From Spirochaetota bacterium (lineage in GTDB: Bacteria > Spirochaetota > Spirochaetia > Treponematales > Rectinemataceae), in NCBI GenBank assembly GCA_029265615.1, contig JAJUIB010000002.1, forward strand, positions 1 through 64,000: a stretch of DNA of 64,000 nucleotides, given 5' to 3'. Shown one piece after another: positions 40,959 through 50,417 of the stretch. The translations under genes were made by a program, and so were the position numbers. The notes under the pieces are model-generated. The model was not told the origin of the DNA, did no database searches, and worked only from the letters and a program-made list of their open reading frames with translations. Positions within the stretch are counted from its first letter, which is position 1, and each line of letters starts with the position of its first letter.

Positions 40959-43394
40959 TCACCAGTCGTCGAGGAACTGTGCGACGGAGCGCGCGATGCC
41001 GACAAGCCCGTCGGTGACGAGCCTGCATTCAGGCAGGCTTTCCACGAACAGCCGCCCATAGCGCTTCGTCGCTACCCTGCTGTCGAGGATGACGACGGCG
41101 CCGCGATCCTCCGAATGACGGATAAGACGGCCAAAGCCCTGTTTGAGGCGGATGACTGCTTCGGGCAGGCTGATTTCCATGAACGCATTGCCCCCCCGGC
41201 GTTCGCAGGCCTCGCTCCGCGCACATTGGACTGGATCGGTGGGGACGCGGAAAGGCAGTTTCGCGATCACAACAAGGGACAGCGTTTCTCCGGGCGCATC
41301 GATGCCCTCCCAAAAGGAGTCGGTTGCGAAAAGGACGCTCGAGATATCCGCTTTAAACGCTTCAAGGAGCCGTCCGCGCTCGTCCTCGCCCTGGCGCATG
41401 CAGGCGATGCCGAGCTCCGCCATCACGGGTTTTGCCCGCTCATAGGCGCCATTCAGGGCCTCATGGGAAGTGAACAGCACAAGGGCGCGGCCCCGCGAGG
41501 CGCGGATGAGCTCGACAACCGCCTCTTCGACGTAGGATTTATAGGCGGGGTGCTCAGGCGGCGGCGCTTCGGTGTCGATCGCGAGGAGGGCGTTCGTGCG
41601 GTAAGGGAAGGGCGAGGGGTAGGTCCGCGTTTCCACCGTGGCGCTCGTGCTGCGCAGCCCCACGCGGCTTTTCCAGAAATCGAAGCTCTCGCCCACGGAG
41701 AGGGTTGCCGAGGCGCAGACCACCGAACGGAATTTCGTGAAGACCGCCTCCTCCATCGTGCCGGTGATGTCGAGGGGGCTTGCTGTATAACGCACAAAGG
41801 TCTCCCCTTGCGCCGTCTGCGCCTTTTCGAGCCAAAAGACCTCCTCGGGGTGCGCGTCGAATTCCTTGAAGCGGCCGCACAACGCGGCATCTTCGCCGAG
41901 GCGCCTTCCAAGGAGGCGGGCTTCGAAGATCGTCCGCTCTTCCGCAAGCTCCTCGGGCGCCTCCTCGAGTGCGGCGGTAAGAAGTTCAGCGCAGGCAAGA
42001 AGCCGCCGTTCGAGTTCACCGATGGGCGTAAGCAAGCACTCCTCCGCATCCGGAAAGCGGGCTGCAAGGCGATACTGGCGTTCGCGGCCACAGAGGAGGA
42101 CGGCACGGCGGTCGAGTGAGTCCATCGCCTCGCGCACCCGCTTGATGGCGCCCTCAAGCTCGGCGAAGGCCTCTGCCGGAAATCCCGGTAGGGCGAGGAG
42201 TCTTGGGGCTATGCCGAAGCTTTTTTTGCCACGCTTCTGCAAAAGCCGAGAGAGGCGCCGCGTAATGCTGAAACGGGAAAGCTCCCGTGAAAAAAAACTG
42301 GTCGCGCTTGCCTCGATCGCATGCGCCTCATCGATCACCAATACCTGAAACGCGGGGAGCACAGCGGTCGCCTCATAGCCCGCACCGCCTGCGCGCGCCG
42401 CAAGGTCGGAAAACAGTATGTGGTGGTTTGCGACGACGATCTGGGCATCCGCGGCCTCCTTTCGGACGCGGAGTACAAAACAGCGTTCGCGCTCGGGACA
42501 GCGGAGTTGCAGGCAGCTTTCCGATTCGCTTGCGACACGCGACCAATCCCGCTCATCGGGCATGAAGCTGAGGTCGGCTCTATCGCCGGTCGGGCTGGTC
42601 TCCGCCCACGCGGCGATGGCCGTGAGCGGCGAGTCCTTGGTGAGGAGGAGCCCTTCCTCGTCGAGCGCTTCGCGGAGGCGGATACGACAGAGGTAGTTGC
42701 CGCGCCCTTTTACGAGTACCGCCTTGGTCTTTTTCTTAAAGAGCCGTTGAATGACGGGGATGTCTTTGTCGACGAGTTGCTTTTGGAGGTTGATCGTCGC
42801 AGTCGATACGACGACGCGCTCCTCGTTTTTTATCGCCCAGGCGAAGGCGGGGACGAGGTAGGCGAAAGATTTTCCGACACCAGTGCCTGCCTCGGCGGCG
42901 AGCACGAGTGACTCGTTGAAGGCGCGCGTGATGTCGCGGGTAAGCCGCACCTGGCTCGGCCGCGGCTCGAAGGAGGGAATGATGGTTGAGAGCTTGCCCC
43001 CCGCCTCGAGGGCACCGGCTATCTCGTCTTCGTCGAGTAGGCGGTAGGCGCGGCGCCGTGCGGGTTCCGCGATGACATAGACCGCGCTGACGGCATTGTC
43101 GACGATGTACGAGCCGACACCCATGGCGCCCGCTTCGGCGGCCACCGCGACGTCGGCCTCGCTCGGGCGAAGATGGCCCGAGGGATGGTTGTGGACGAGG
43201 ACGTCGCCTCGCTCGAAGTACGAAGCGAGGGCGGGCACCGCGCGCTCATGCCCGCGGGCGGCGACGAGGACTTCCGCGATCCTGCCCTCCGTGTCGAGGC
43301 GGCAGGCGGCAAACACCTCGTCGCCGCCAGCCTTCTCAATCTCGCGCCGGAGCTCTGCGGCCGCCCCCTCGGTGAAGCGTTCGCTGGCCTCCAC
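40959..43394 (-). CDS. JAMM/RadC-like domain fused to a DinG-type Fe-S helicase (811 aa)
   Basis: Residues 1-130 form a JAB/MPN metal domain with the zinc motif HNHPSGHLRPSEAD (68-81), as in RadC. The rest is a DinG/XPD-family superfamily 2 helicase: Walker A AEAGTGVGKS (167-176), a cluster-binding set of cysteines (one in GNYLCRIRL, then ESCLQLRCPERERC), DEAH box VIDEAHAIE and C-terminal motifs in ATDSFWEGIDAPG and QGFGRLIRH. It should unwind DNA 5' to 3', perhaps clearing R-loops or damaged forks, and the JAMM part may cleave or sense. The first codon is GTG at 43394, 9 nt after the chemoreceptor stop. The E. coli DinG has no such N-terminal domain. Confidence 0.9.
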   Translation of the reverse strand: MEASERFTEGAAAELRREIEKAGGDEVFAACRLDTEGRIAEVLVAARGHERAVPALASYFERGDVLVHNHPSGHLRPSEADVAVAAEAGAMGVGSYIVDNAVSAVYVIAEPARRRAYRLLDEDEIAGALEAGGKLSTIIPSFEPRPSQVRLTRDITRAFNESLVLAAEAGTGVGKSFAYLVPAFAWAIKNEERVVVSTATINLQKQLVDKDIPVIQRLFKKKTKAVLVKGRGNYLCRIRLREALDEEGLLLTKDSPLTAIAAWAETSPTGDRADLSFMPDERDWSRVASESESCLQLRCPERERCFVLRVRKEAADAQIVVANHHILFSDLAARAGGAGYEATAVLPAFQVLVIDEAHAIEASATSFFSRELSRFSITRRLSRLLQKRGKKSFGIAPRLLALPGFPAEAFAELEGAIKRVREAMDSLDRRAVLLCGRERQYRLAARFPDAEECLLTPIGELERRLLACAELLTAALEEAPEELAEERTIFEARLLGRRLGEDAALCGRFKEFDAHPEEVFWLEKAQTAQGETFVRYTASPLDITGTMEEAVFTKFRSVVCASATLSVGESFDFWKSRVGLRSTSATVETRTYPSPFPYRTNALLAIDTEAPPPEHPAYKSYVEEAVVELIRASRGRALVLFTSHEALNGAYERAKPVMAELGIACMRQGEDERGRLLEAFKADISSVLFATDSFWEGIDAPGETLSLVVIAKLPFRVPTDPVQCARSEACERRGGNAFMEISLPEAVIRLKQGFGRLIRHSEDRGAVVILDSRVATKRYGRLFVESLPECRLVTDGLVGIARSVAQFLDDW

Positions 43395-43403
43395 GGCGAA
43401 GGG

Positions 43404-45317
43404 CTACGAATTTCGGGCGGCAACGACGGATGTAGCTGCCGAAGCCTCGCCCTCGACTGCGCGTACGGTGAACCGCGCAAGGAGCTCTTTGAGTCGCTTC
43501 ACCGACAAAGAGTTGCGGTTGCCGGCCTCTGCGATCGCTTCCGCTGCCTTGAATATCTCCGTAATGCCGATCGTGATCTCTTCCATGCCCATCTTGGTAT
43601 CCGCAGAGATGCCGGAGACGCGATCCATCGCCTCGGTGATCGTGCCGACGCGTTCGCTCATTTCCCGCGACGAGCTCTTGACCTCTTCGGTCGTCGCGAC
43701 GAGGGAGCCCAGGGCCTCGAGGATCTGCTTTGCACCGATAGAGAGCTCCTGGGTCGCGTTTTTCATTTCCGACATGCTCGACGCAACGTCCTTGATCTGG
43801 GCGACAATGCGGCTGAAAACCTCGCCGGTGCGCGCCGTGCTCGACTCGGAGACCTTGATGTACTCGGCGACTTCGCCGAGCGAATCGGTGATCGCCCGGG
43901 CGCTTTCGGCGCTCGATTCCGCGAGGTTGCGAATCTCGTCAGCGACGACTGCGAAACCCTTGCCAAAGTCGCCTGCGTGTGCCGCCTCGATTGCGGCGTT
44001 CATCGCAAGGAGGTTGGTTTTCGAGGCAATATCCTGGATGATCTGGATCATCTCCATGATGACCGTGGCAGAATCGGCCACCTTTTTGATGACCTGTTCG
44101 GTTTCCTCCATCTCCGCCTGGCCGTCGAGCGCGGTGGTCTCAAGCTCGTTCGCGATGCGGAGTTTCTCCTCCGAGGCCTTCGCAATGTTGCCAATTGAAG
44201 CGCTCATCTCCTCAATGCTTGCGCTCGATTCGGTGATCGCCGCCGCCTGGGCCTGGATGAGCTCGGCAAGGCGCGCGATGAACTCACGGACGTCGGCTGC
44301 CGAGCGTGCGCTTGATCCCACCTCGGTGTCGAGGTGGACGATTTTGTTCTTCATGCCCTCGGTGTTGGCGCGGATCTCGTGAAGGCTCGCCGCGGTTTCC
44401 TCTGAACTCGCCGCAAGCTCCTCGGAAATCGAGCTCGCCGTTTCGGTGACGGCACGGACTTCGTCGACCATGCCCTCGAGCGAGGCGATGAAGTCGTTGA
44501 AGAATCCGGCGACCTTGCCGATCTCGTCCTGACTCCGCGCGTTCGCCCGCACGGTGAGGTCGCCCGTCGCGGCTTTTTGGAAGACGGCCACATAGCCTGC
44601 AAGGGGCTTTAAGACCATTCTGATGAGGAAGAAGAGGCCGAATCCGAGAACGATCATGACGCCCAGCGTGAAGCCGCCGACATTGAGCTGGGCGGTAAGC
44701 GCATCCTTTTCCGCGCGCTTCATCGAATGGATGATCTCGAACGCGCCATGGACTTCGCCGGCCCGCCACCCCTCTTTGGTGCCACCGACGGGATCGGGGG
44801 AGCCTTTCGGGTCGCCGTGGCAGAAGAGGCAGTCTTCCGAGAGCTTAATCGGGCGGAAATAGCGAATTTCTCCCTTTCCGCGGACGATGTATTCGGAAAG
44901 CGCTCCCGATTCAAGCTTTTTGAGCGCCTCGATCTCGACGCCCTTCGGCTCATTCACCGGGTTGCGGGGCGAAAACTTGGGCACGCGGAACTCATAGCCG
45001 TTCGCTTTCGCGTTTTTGCCCGCGACTTCGATGGCGGTGATGATCGGGACGGCCTTGAGGAGCCGGTCGCGGTCGCCATCAGCGGCGAAGGTCGAGAGAT
45101 CGGTGATGACGCCGGCGCGGAGCTTTTCTGCCATCGCGTCGCGTGTCGCCTCGGCGGTCATGACGATGCCCCGGCTTTTTTCAAGGATGCCAAAGCCCGC
45201 CATCTCGGCGATATCCGTGAGGTAGAGGCCCGCAATGATGACGGCTATGGTGAGGACGCCGAGCATCGTCACAAAGAGAATCTTGAACTTCATGCTGAAG
45301 TCGCGGATACGGCGCAT
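43404..45317 (-). CDS. Methyl-accepting chemotaxis protein with a CxxCH haem-type sensor domain
   Basis: This 637-residue chemoreceptor has membrane helices at about 11-33 and 212-233. The periplasmic part is of the Tll0287/DUF3365 type and holds DCLFCHGDP (162-170), a c-type haem motif CxxCH, so it may sense redox state or a gas. A HAMP domain follows ([14 protein letters not shown]), then the signalling domain with the tip [23 protein letters not shown] at 45317 is preceded by AAGGAG. It shares a message with the helicase gene. Haem attachment would need a cytochrome c maturation system, not seen here. Confidence 0.92.
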   Translation of the reverse strand: MRRIRDFSMKFKILFVTMLGVLTIAVIIAGLYLTDIAEMAGFGILEKSRGIVMTAEATRDAMAEKLRAGVITDLSTFAADGDRDRLLKAVPIITAIEVAGKNAKANGYEFRVPKFSPRNPVNEPKGVEIEALKKLESGALSEYIVRGKGEIRYFRPIKLSEDCLFCHGDPKGSPDPVGGTKEGWRAGEVHGAFEIIHSMKRAEKDALTAQLNVGGFTLGVMIVLGFGLFFLIRMVLKPLAGYVAVFQKAATGDLTVRANARSQDEIGKVAGFFNDFIASLEGMVDEVRAVTETASSISEELAASSEETAASLHEIRANTEGMKNKIVHLDTEVGSSARSAADVREFIARLAELIQAQAAAITESSASIEEMSASIGNIAKASEEKLRIANELETTALDGQAEMEETEQVIKKVADSATVIMEMIQIIQDIASKTNLLAMNAAIEAAHAGDFGKGFAVVADEIRNLAESSAESARAITDSLGEVAEYIKVSESSTARTGEVFSRIVAQIKDVASSMSEMKNATQELSIGAKQILEALGSLVATTEEVKSSSREMSERVGTITEAMDRVSGISADTKMGMEEITIGITEIFKAAEAIAEAGNRNSLSVKRLKELLARFTVRAVEGEASAATSVVAARNS

Positions 45318-45346
45318 TGGAGCTCCTTGGCGCGAAATACGGTGAT

Positions 45347-45375
45347 AGTATAAGGTGAGGCGCCTGTAAGGGCAA
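45347..45375 (-). promoter_or_regulatory. Promoter of the chemoreceptor/helicase operon
   Basis: TTGCCC, 17 nt, TATACT on the minus strand, giving a leader of about 25 nt with the AAGGAG site. In the remaining gap to 45537 I see no other gene. Confidence 0.7.
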
Positions 45376-45537
45376 GGAATCAATCCCGATGCTCCGCCTT
45401 GCGCTCCAATTTGCGTATAGCGCGGCTTCTCATGCACCGATACAAGAGGGAAGGCCCGCGAGCACGCGCGGAAGCCCTATGGTGCGCCATATGCAGAGCA
45501 GAAAGGCACATGCAGAAAGGATAGGGGCGGAGAACCC

Positions 45538-48276
45538 ATGACCGTCGGCCAAAAAGCGAGCCTCAGCCTCCTCATCGCCGTGCTCGTGTTCGCGGCCTTT
45601 TCGGTGGCGGCGTTTTCTGGCCTTTTTGATGTGGTCGAGGCGCGTTTCTATAATCCCTCCATTACAGCAAATTACGCGAAGAATCTTGACGCGATCGCCG
45701 AGGCTGCCGACCTCTACCACGCGCTCAATCTTGAACGATTTGCGGCGGTTCTCGGCAAGGATGCGGTCAAACGCAGTTTCCTCCCGAACATAAGCCAGGA
45801 AGACGCTTTTGAGCGGATGAACGCCTTTGGGAAGCTCCAAGAGGAAACGCCTGGGCTGACGGGTCTCCGCCTCCTCGACCTAGACGGCAAGCGCATCCAC
45901 TACAGCACAATTCCAGGCGACATTCGCAAGCAGAGTCAGTTCGAGATACTCTATAGAAACTACGGAGAGCCGGGCGACCCTCCGTATGCGCTTTTTGCTG
46001 CGGCCGATAAAAGCCCCGGTGCGGTGCGCATCGAGCCTGAGACGGGGCGCTTCATCTATTCCCTGCCATTTTACGATAGCTATGGCATTTACCGCGGCAC
46101 TGCCGCCTTCCATGTGGCGCAGAGCGGCCTGGTCGCGCAACTCCTTAAGGCCGGACTTCTCAATGTGGGAGATGATCTTGTCGCGGCGGGTGAGCGTGGG
46201 CTTGTGTGCAAGGTGCCGGCCCCGGGCCGTGCGGCGCTCGCCGAGCACATAGCAGAGCTGTGGGCGGGGGGGCTTCCTCCTGGCCCCCTGCCGCTCACGG
46301 GCGGCGAGGGGGTTGACCCCCTCGTCCTCTTTTCCCGTCACACCGCGCGCGCAGGCTATGTTGGGTTGCTTGCGCCCGCCTCCGCCTTCACCTTCCCGCC
46401 GTCAATGAAGTGGTTGCTTCTCGGCTCCTTTTTTGTCACCGCTTATCTCCTTGCCTTTCTCCTCCTCAACCTGCGCCAGGATCGCATGGCGGTGCTTTCG
46501 CACCGCATCAAGCGTTTTCAGATATCCCTCCTCGAGGAGTATCTTGATAACAAGACGGATATCGATTTCGAGCGCTGGAGCCGCGAGCTTGAATCGCGGC
46601 GTGGCGAGGTGCGGGGGGAGATCAAACGCAGCATCGGCCGGGTGAAAAAGAGCCGTGAAGGCGAAATCGATGAGCTTATCGACAAGAGCTGGGATGAAGT
46701 TCTCGCCGTTTTAGGCCGCCGCGCTGGCCTGCAAGGACTTTCTGCCGCTTCTGGTGCCGCTGCGATCAGTGTCAAAGAGGTCGAACGGCTTATTGCGGAA
46801 GCGCTCAAGGGGGGGACTTTTATCCTTCCCTCGACGGTATCGGGCCTGCCTTCCCGTGAACCGCCCAAGGCGGCAAAAGCCGAAGCGGTCGAGGAGGCCG
46901 AGGCGGTCGAAGAGGCCGAAGCGGTCGAAGAGGCCGAAGCGGTCGAGGAGGCCGAGGCGGTCGAGGAGGCCGAGGCGGTCGAGGAGGCCGAGGCGGTTGA
47001 GGAGGCCGAAGCGGTCGAGGAGGCCGAGGCGGTCGAAGAGGCCGAGGCGGTTGAGGAGGCCGAAGCGGTCGAGGAGGCCGAGGCGGTCGAGGAGGCCGAA
47101 GCGGTCGAGGAGGCCGAGGCGGTCGAAGAGGCCGAGGCGGTTGAGGAGGCCGAAGCGGTCGAGGAGGCCGAGGCGGTCGAAGAGGCCGAAGCGGTCGAGG
47201 AGGCCGAGGCGGTCGAAGAGGCCGAGGCAGTCGAAGAGGCCGAAGCGGTTGAGGAAAAGGTGGCTTTTGGCGACCTTCGCCGCGCCGCTGCGCGAGCCCT
47301 TGAGCTTGCCCGCGATGAGTCAGAGGATATTCCCCTCATCCCCGAGTCAAGCGGCCTTGAACTCGCCGACGAGGCCGATATTTCCGACATTATCGGTTTT
47401 ATCGAGGTCGATGAGTCCTTGGCGGCTACGGATGTAGCTGCAGGCGGAACTGGGCCTGCCCTGCTCCGCTCTCCCGCCTCAGCCGAGGCGCGCAGGCTTG
47501 CCGCGCTCGAGGAAGAACTTGAGGAGCTACCCGAGCTTGCGGCGGCCGAGGAGGCGGAACTCGTCGGTCGGCGAGAGGGCGAGGAGCGGAGGGATGACGA
47601 CGCCATCGCGGCGGCGATCGAAGCTACTCCACTTCCCGATTCTGGCATGAGCGCCTATGAGGAGATAGAGTTCGATCTCCTTTTAGGGTCGCTTGATCTT
47701 TCCTCGCTCGAACAGTGGGATTCGGGCCCTGCGGGCGCGGAAGAAATGGACGCGACCCGCTCGGATTATCGGCCCATCAACGCCGAATCTCCGTACGAAG
47801 CGCCCTCGCCCTCCGGGCCTCCGCCAGAGCCGAAAGCCGAGTCGGAAGAGGGCGGGGAGCCAGGGGCGCGGACCGACGATCTTGCCTCCGAGCTTGAGGA
47901 GCTTGAAGCCCTTGAGGCCGATGCCTCGCCGCATGAGCTTGAGGGGGTGGAGCCGGCGTTCTGGCATTGTGCACCGCCTGCGGCCCCGCTTGCGAGCCTC
48001 CTCGACGCGCCCCTTGCAGGCGAATTGCCGCTTGCGGAGGGAGAAGCGGAAGGCGATGGTGCGGAGCTTCTTGAGCTTGAAGCCGCCGATCTACAGGATG
48101 AGCGCGAAGATGGCGATGATGAGACGGAACCTCCTCAAGGAGGCCCTATCGTTTACCGCGACGGCGTCTACCTCCTTGAAGGCGCCCGCCGCGGTTCGTC
48201 CCGGGAACTTGATGCCGAATTCCGGGAGCTTGTCGATTCCGTGCTCGGCGGCGATGCCGGCGCACGGCGCTATTGA
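45538..48276 (+). CDS. Membrane-anchored acidic protein with 21 AEAVEE repeats (912 aa)
   Basis: Layout: membrane helix 8-28, an extracytoplasmic sensor-like domain (30-285), a second helix (288-310), a cytoplasmic charged helical region (315-440), 21 six-residue repeats of AEAVEE (448-573), then a long Glu/Asp/Ala-rich tail ending in a short ordered segment ([21 protein letters not shown]). GGCGGAG precedes the ATG. The outer domain with a cytoplasmic tail recalls a Cache-like receptor without kinase or MCP output. I do not recognise a family. It begins a run of envelope-related genes. Confidence 0.75.
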   Translation: MTVGQKASLSLLIAVLVFAAFSVAAFSGLFDVVEARFYNPSITANYAKNLDAIAEAADLYHALNLERFAAVLGKDAVKRSFLPNISQEDAFERMNAFGKLQEETPGLTGLRLLDLDGKRIHYSTIPGDIRKQSQFEILYRNYGEPGDPPYALFAAADKSPGAVRIEPETGRFIYSLPFYDSYGIYRGTAAFHVAQSGLVAQLLKAGLLNVGDDLVAAGERGLVCKVPAPGRAALAEHIAELWAGGLPPGPLPLTGGEGVDPLVLFSRHTARAGYVGLLAPASAFTFPPSMKWLLLGSFFVTAYLLAFLLLNLRQDRMAVLSHRIKRFQISLLEEYLDNKTDIDFERWSRELESRRGEVRGEIKRSIGRVKKSREGEIDELIDKSWDEVLAVLGRRAGLQGLSAASGAAAISVKEVERLIAEALKGGTFILPSTVSGLPSREPPKAAKAEAVEEAEAVEEAEAVEEAEAVEEAEAVEEAEAVEEAEAVEEAEAVEEAEAVEEAEAVEEAEAVEEAEAVEEAEAVEEAEAVEEAEAVEEAEAVEEAEAVEEAEAVEEAEAVEEAEAVEEAEAVEEKVAFGDLRRAAARALELARDESEDIPLIPESSGLELADEADISDIIGFIEVDESLAATDVAAGGTGPALLRSPASAEARRLAALEEELEELPELAAAEEAELVGRREGEERRDDDAIAAAIEATPLPDSGMSAYEEIEFDLLLGSLDLSSLEQWDSGPAGAEEMDATRSDYRPINAESPYEAPSPSGPPPEPKAESEEGGEPGARTDDLASELEELEALEADASPHELEGVEPAFWHCAPPAAPLASLLDAPLAGELPLAEGEAEGDGAELLELEAADLQDEREDGDDETEPPQGGPIVYRDGVYLLEGARRGSSRELDAEFRELVDSVLGGDAGARRY
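46879..47256 (+). repeat. 18-nt tandem repeat, 21 in-frame copies
   Basis: Exactly 378 nt = 21 units of GCC-GA(A/G)-GC(G/A)-GT(C/T)-GA(A/G)-GA(G/A), each coding AEAVEE. Only synonymous third-base changes occur between copies, so the protein repeat is perfect while the DNA is not. The unit length keeps frame under slippage. Confidence 0.95.
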
Positions 48277-48301
48277 CGCTTTGCGCCGCGCCGTCTAGGG
48301 T
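48273..48301 (+). promoter_or_regulatory. Promoter for the 48308 gene, leaderless type
   Basis: TTGACG overlaps the stop of the repeat-protein gene; 17 nt later TAGGGT is followed by GGCTCC and the ATG. The AGGGTGG there could also serve as a weak ribosome site on a longer transcript. Confidence 0.5.
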
Positions 48302-48307
48302 GGCTCC

Positions 48308-49147
48308 ATGGCTCTGGCCCCTTCCACGATCTTTGTGCTCCGTGTCGGCACGGAGGAAAGCATCATTCTCCACCCCTTTGGCCCGGGCTCCCCGCTGTAC
48401 GGAGCGGCCGGATCGCCTCAGGCGGCGAACCGCCTCGAGGGGCGTTTCGCCGCCGGGCCCGGCCCCCTGTCATTTGCCCGCCTTCGCGCCGTCCTCGACA
48501 CCGAACTCGAGGCGGGGCTTCGTGCGTATGCACTCGAGCGTGGGTTTGTCCTGCGTGTGACGGCGTCCGCCGCGGTATTTCTTGTCGTCTATCTTTTTCT
48601 GTCGATAGTCATACGGGATCCCATTCCTCTTTTTGATGAACTTCTCGGTGGGGGGCTTGCCGCTTTCGCGGTCGAGCGCCTCTTGGTGCGCCGCGCCCTC
48701 CGTGCTTCGCGTGTCATCGAGCTAGGAGAACGGCTCCGCCTTGCGCTCGGCGAGGCGGTGTTTACCGAAAGCCGCGTGGTCGCCATGACGGAGTCCTGGC
48801 TCGAGGAACTGTTCCCCGCAACCGGACTTATGGAAGGGCATGCGGCTTTGGGGTCTGTCCTTGCAAGCGGCGCCACCTTCGCGGCCTGGCTTGACCGGGA
48901 TCCGCCATCGCTTTCGCGCGACGAGCTTGGCGAACTTGGCGATATCGCGGAACTCATTGCGCGCGAACTTGTGCCGCCTGGGTCGCTTGGCGGTACGGGC
49001 GCAGAGGCGGCCGAGGCCCGCGCCAAAGAACTCCTTCGCCGGCTTCGCCCGAGCTGCGCGCCCCGGGGTAAACGGCGCCGTGATCTTGCGCTTGCGGCGC
49101 TCTATCTCAAGGCCCAGAGCGTCCTTAAGGCGCAAAAAGGCGTGTAG
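48308..49147 (+). CDS. Hypothetical membrane protein (279 aa)
   Basis: A soluble N-terminal part (1-75) is followed by a strong helix (about 84-104: RVTASAAVFLVVYLFLSIVI), a weaker hydrophobic segment and a long helical, acidic cytoplasmic region ending in a basic tail. No motif identifies a function. It is 2 nt from the next membrane gene and in the same direction as the M23 peptidase operon, so it may act in envelope assembly; that is context only. Confidence 0.7.
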   Translation: MALAPSTIFVLRVGTEESIILHPFGPGSPLYGAAGSPQAANRLEGRFAAGPGPLSFARLRAVLDTELEAGLRAYALERGFVLRVTASAAVFLVVYLFLSIVIRDPIPLFDELLGGGLAAFAVERLLVRRALRASRVIELGERLRLALGEAVFTESRVVAMTESWLEELFPATGLMEGHAALGSVLASGATFAAWLDRDPPSLSRDELGELGDIAELIARELVPPGSLGGTGAEAAEARAKELLRRLRPSCAPRGKRRRDLALAALYLKAQSVLKAQKGV

Positions 49148-49149
49148 CC

Positions 49150-49458
49150 ATGCGGTGGCGATCCTCGCGTGAGAGGGCAAAACCGACGCTCCGTGGCCGC
49201 GAGCGCGCCGATCGGCTCGGCCTGCGCGTGCGGGATTTCGCGTTCGGCGCCCTTGGCGTTCTCGGGGTCTCGGCGGCTCTGGTTTGGCCGCTCTGGCGCC
49301 TTGCCACGACACGGCGCGCCGTGTACACCGCGCTTGTGGGCTGTGGTGCGCTCACGCTCGCTGGTTTTTTCCTAGCGCGCGCGGCCCTGCGCGGCTCTGC
49401 GCGCCGTCGCGATGTCGCATGCCGCGCCCAGCGGCATCGCCTCGGATCGCGACCATGA
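49150..49458 (+). CDS. Small membrane protein (102 aa)
   Basis: A basic N-terminus is followed by two membrane helices (about 31-50 and 58-80) and a very Arg-rich tail (RGSARRRDVACRAQRHRLGSR). Positive charge at both ends predicts both termini inside. It starts 2 nt after the previous stop and overlaps the peptidase gene as ATGA. I do not recognise it. Confidence 0.65.
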   Translation: MRWRSSRERAKPTLRGRERADRLGLRVRDFAFGALGVLGVSAALVWPLWRLATTRRAVYTALVGCGALTLAGFFLARAALRGSARRRDVACRAQRHRLGSRP

Positions 49459-50417
49459 GCGCATCCTTTCTCCGCCTTTCTCGCCGCTTCTTTGTGCGCG
49501 TCATCGGTGTCTGGGCCATCGCGACCTTCGTGTGTGTGGGCACCGCGGCCGCAGAGCTCAAGGGAGGGGAGGGCAGTCTGGCGGTCTACCCGAGTCTCGG
49601 TTCGCTTGGCCCCGATGATATCGTGTACCTTCAGCACCAGGAGCAGCTTGCCGCCTCGTACACGGCGCTCGCCGCGAAGAGCGCGGGACCCGAACTCGTT
49701 TTATACGCCTATACAGTCCGGTCGCGCCTTGACCTTTTTTCGCTTGCCGCCCGGCTCAATGTGCCCTACGAGGCTATCGCGACGCTCAACCGCATCGATC
49801 GTGTGCGGAGCCTTGAACCAGGCGAACGCCTTCTTGTGCCATCGATGCCGGGGCTGTTCATTCCGGCGCTTCCTACAAGCGATCTTGAGTGCCTCATATC
49901 CTATCGAGGGAGCGCCACCGCCCAGCCTCTTGTTGCCACAGGTCCGCGAGGCTCCACGGCCTTTCTTTTTTTTCGCGGGGAACGGTTTAACGCGGAGGAG
50001 CGGGCGCTGTTTCTTGGGTTACTTTTCCGCTTCCCGTTGCCCGCGGCGCGGGTAACGAGCGGCTTTGGCCTTCGCACGAGCCCGGTGAGCGGGCGGACGG
50101 CGATGCACTCGGGTATAGACCTCGCGGCGCCTGCCGGAACCGAGGTGTTTGCGGCGCGCGATGGCAGGGTTTCGGCGTCGGGCACGGATCCGGTCCTTGG
50201 CGAATACGTCATCATCGAACACGAGGGAGACTGGCAGACAGTCTATGGGCACCTTTCCGTACGCTATGCGCTGTTGAATCAGCGGGTGGAATCCGGTATG
50301 ATAATCGGACGAGTGGGCTCGACGGGACTTTCGACCGGCCCGCATCTTCATTTCGAGGTGCGGAATCGCGGCGAGGCCCGTAATCCCGAACCGCTCATCC
50401 CGAAGGGAAAACGATGA
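49455..50417 (+). CDS. LysM and M23 peptidoglycan endopeptidase (320 aa)
   Basis: A signal peptide (about 1-32, ending GTAAA) leads to a LysM-type segment (about 85-130, YTVRSRLDLFSLAARLNV with LEPGERLLVP) and an M23/LytM domain (about 200-310). Zinc and catalytic residues are present: HSGIDLAAPAG supplies His and Asp, and GPHLHFEVR the HxH pair. It should cleave peptide crosslinks in peptidoglycan. The ATG and the next gene's ATG both overlap their neighbours' stops, so the three genes are coupled. Confidence 0.92.
   Translation: MSASFLRLSRRFFVRVIGVWAIATFVCVGTAAAELKGGEGSLAVYPSLGSLGPDDIVYLQHQEQLAASYTALAAKSAGPELVLYAYTVRSRLDLFSLAARLNVPYEAIATLNRIDRVRSLEPGERLLVPSMPGLFIPALPTSDLECLISYRGSATAQPLVATGPRGSTAFLFFRGERFNAEERALFLGLLFRFPLPAARVTSGFGLRTSPVSGRTAMHSGIDLAAPAGTEVFAARDGRVSASGTDPVLGEYVIIEHEGDWQTVYGHLSVRYALLNQRVESGMIIGRVGSTGLSTGPHLHFEVRNRGEARNPEPLIPKGKR

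Noticed and set aside
46518-47648. Long minus-strand frame coding Ser/Thr/Ala repeats
   Set aside because: It is the antisense of the AEAVEE repeat gene; the repeat keeps several frames open. The plus-strand protein has a ribosome site, membrane helices and sensible composition.
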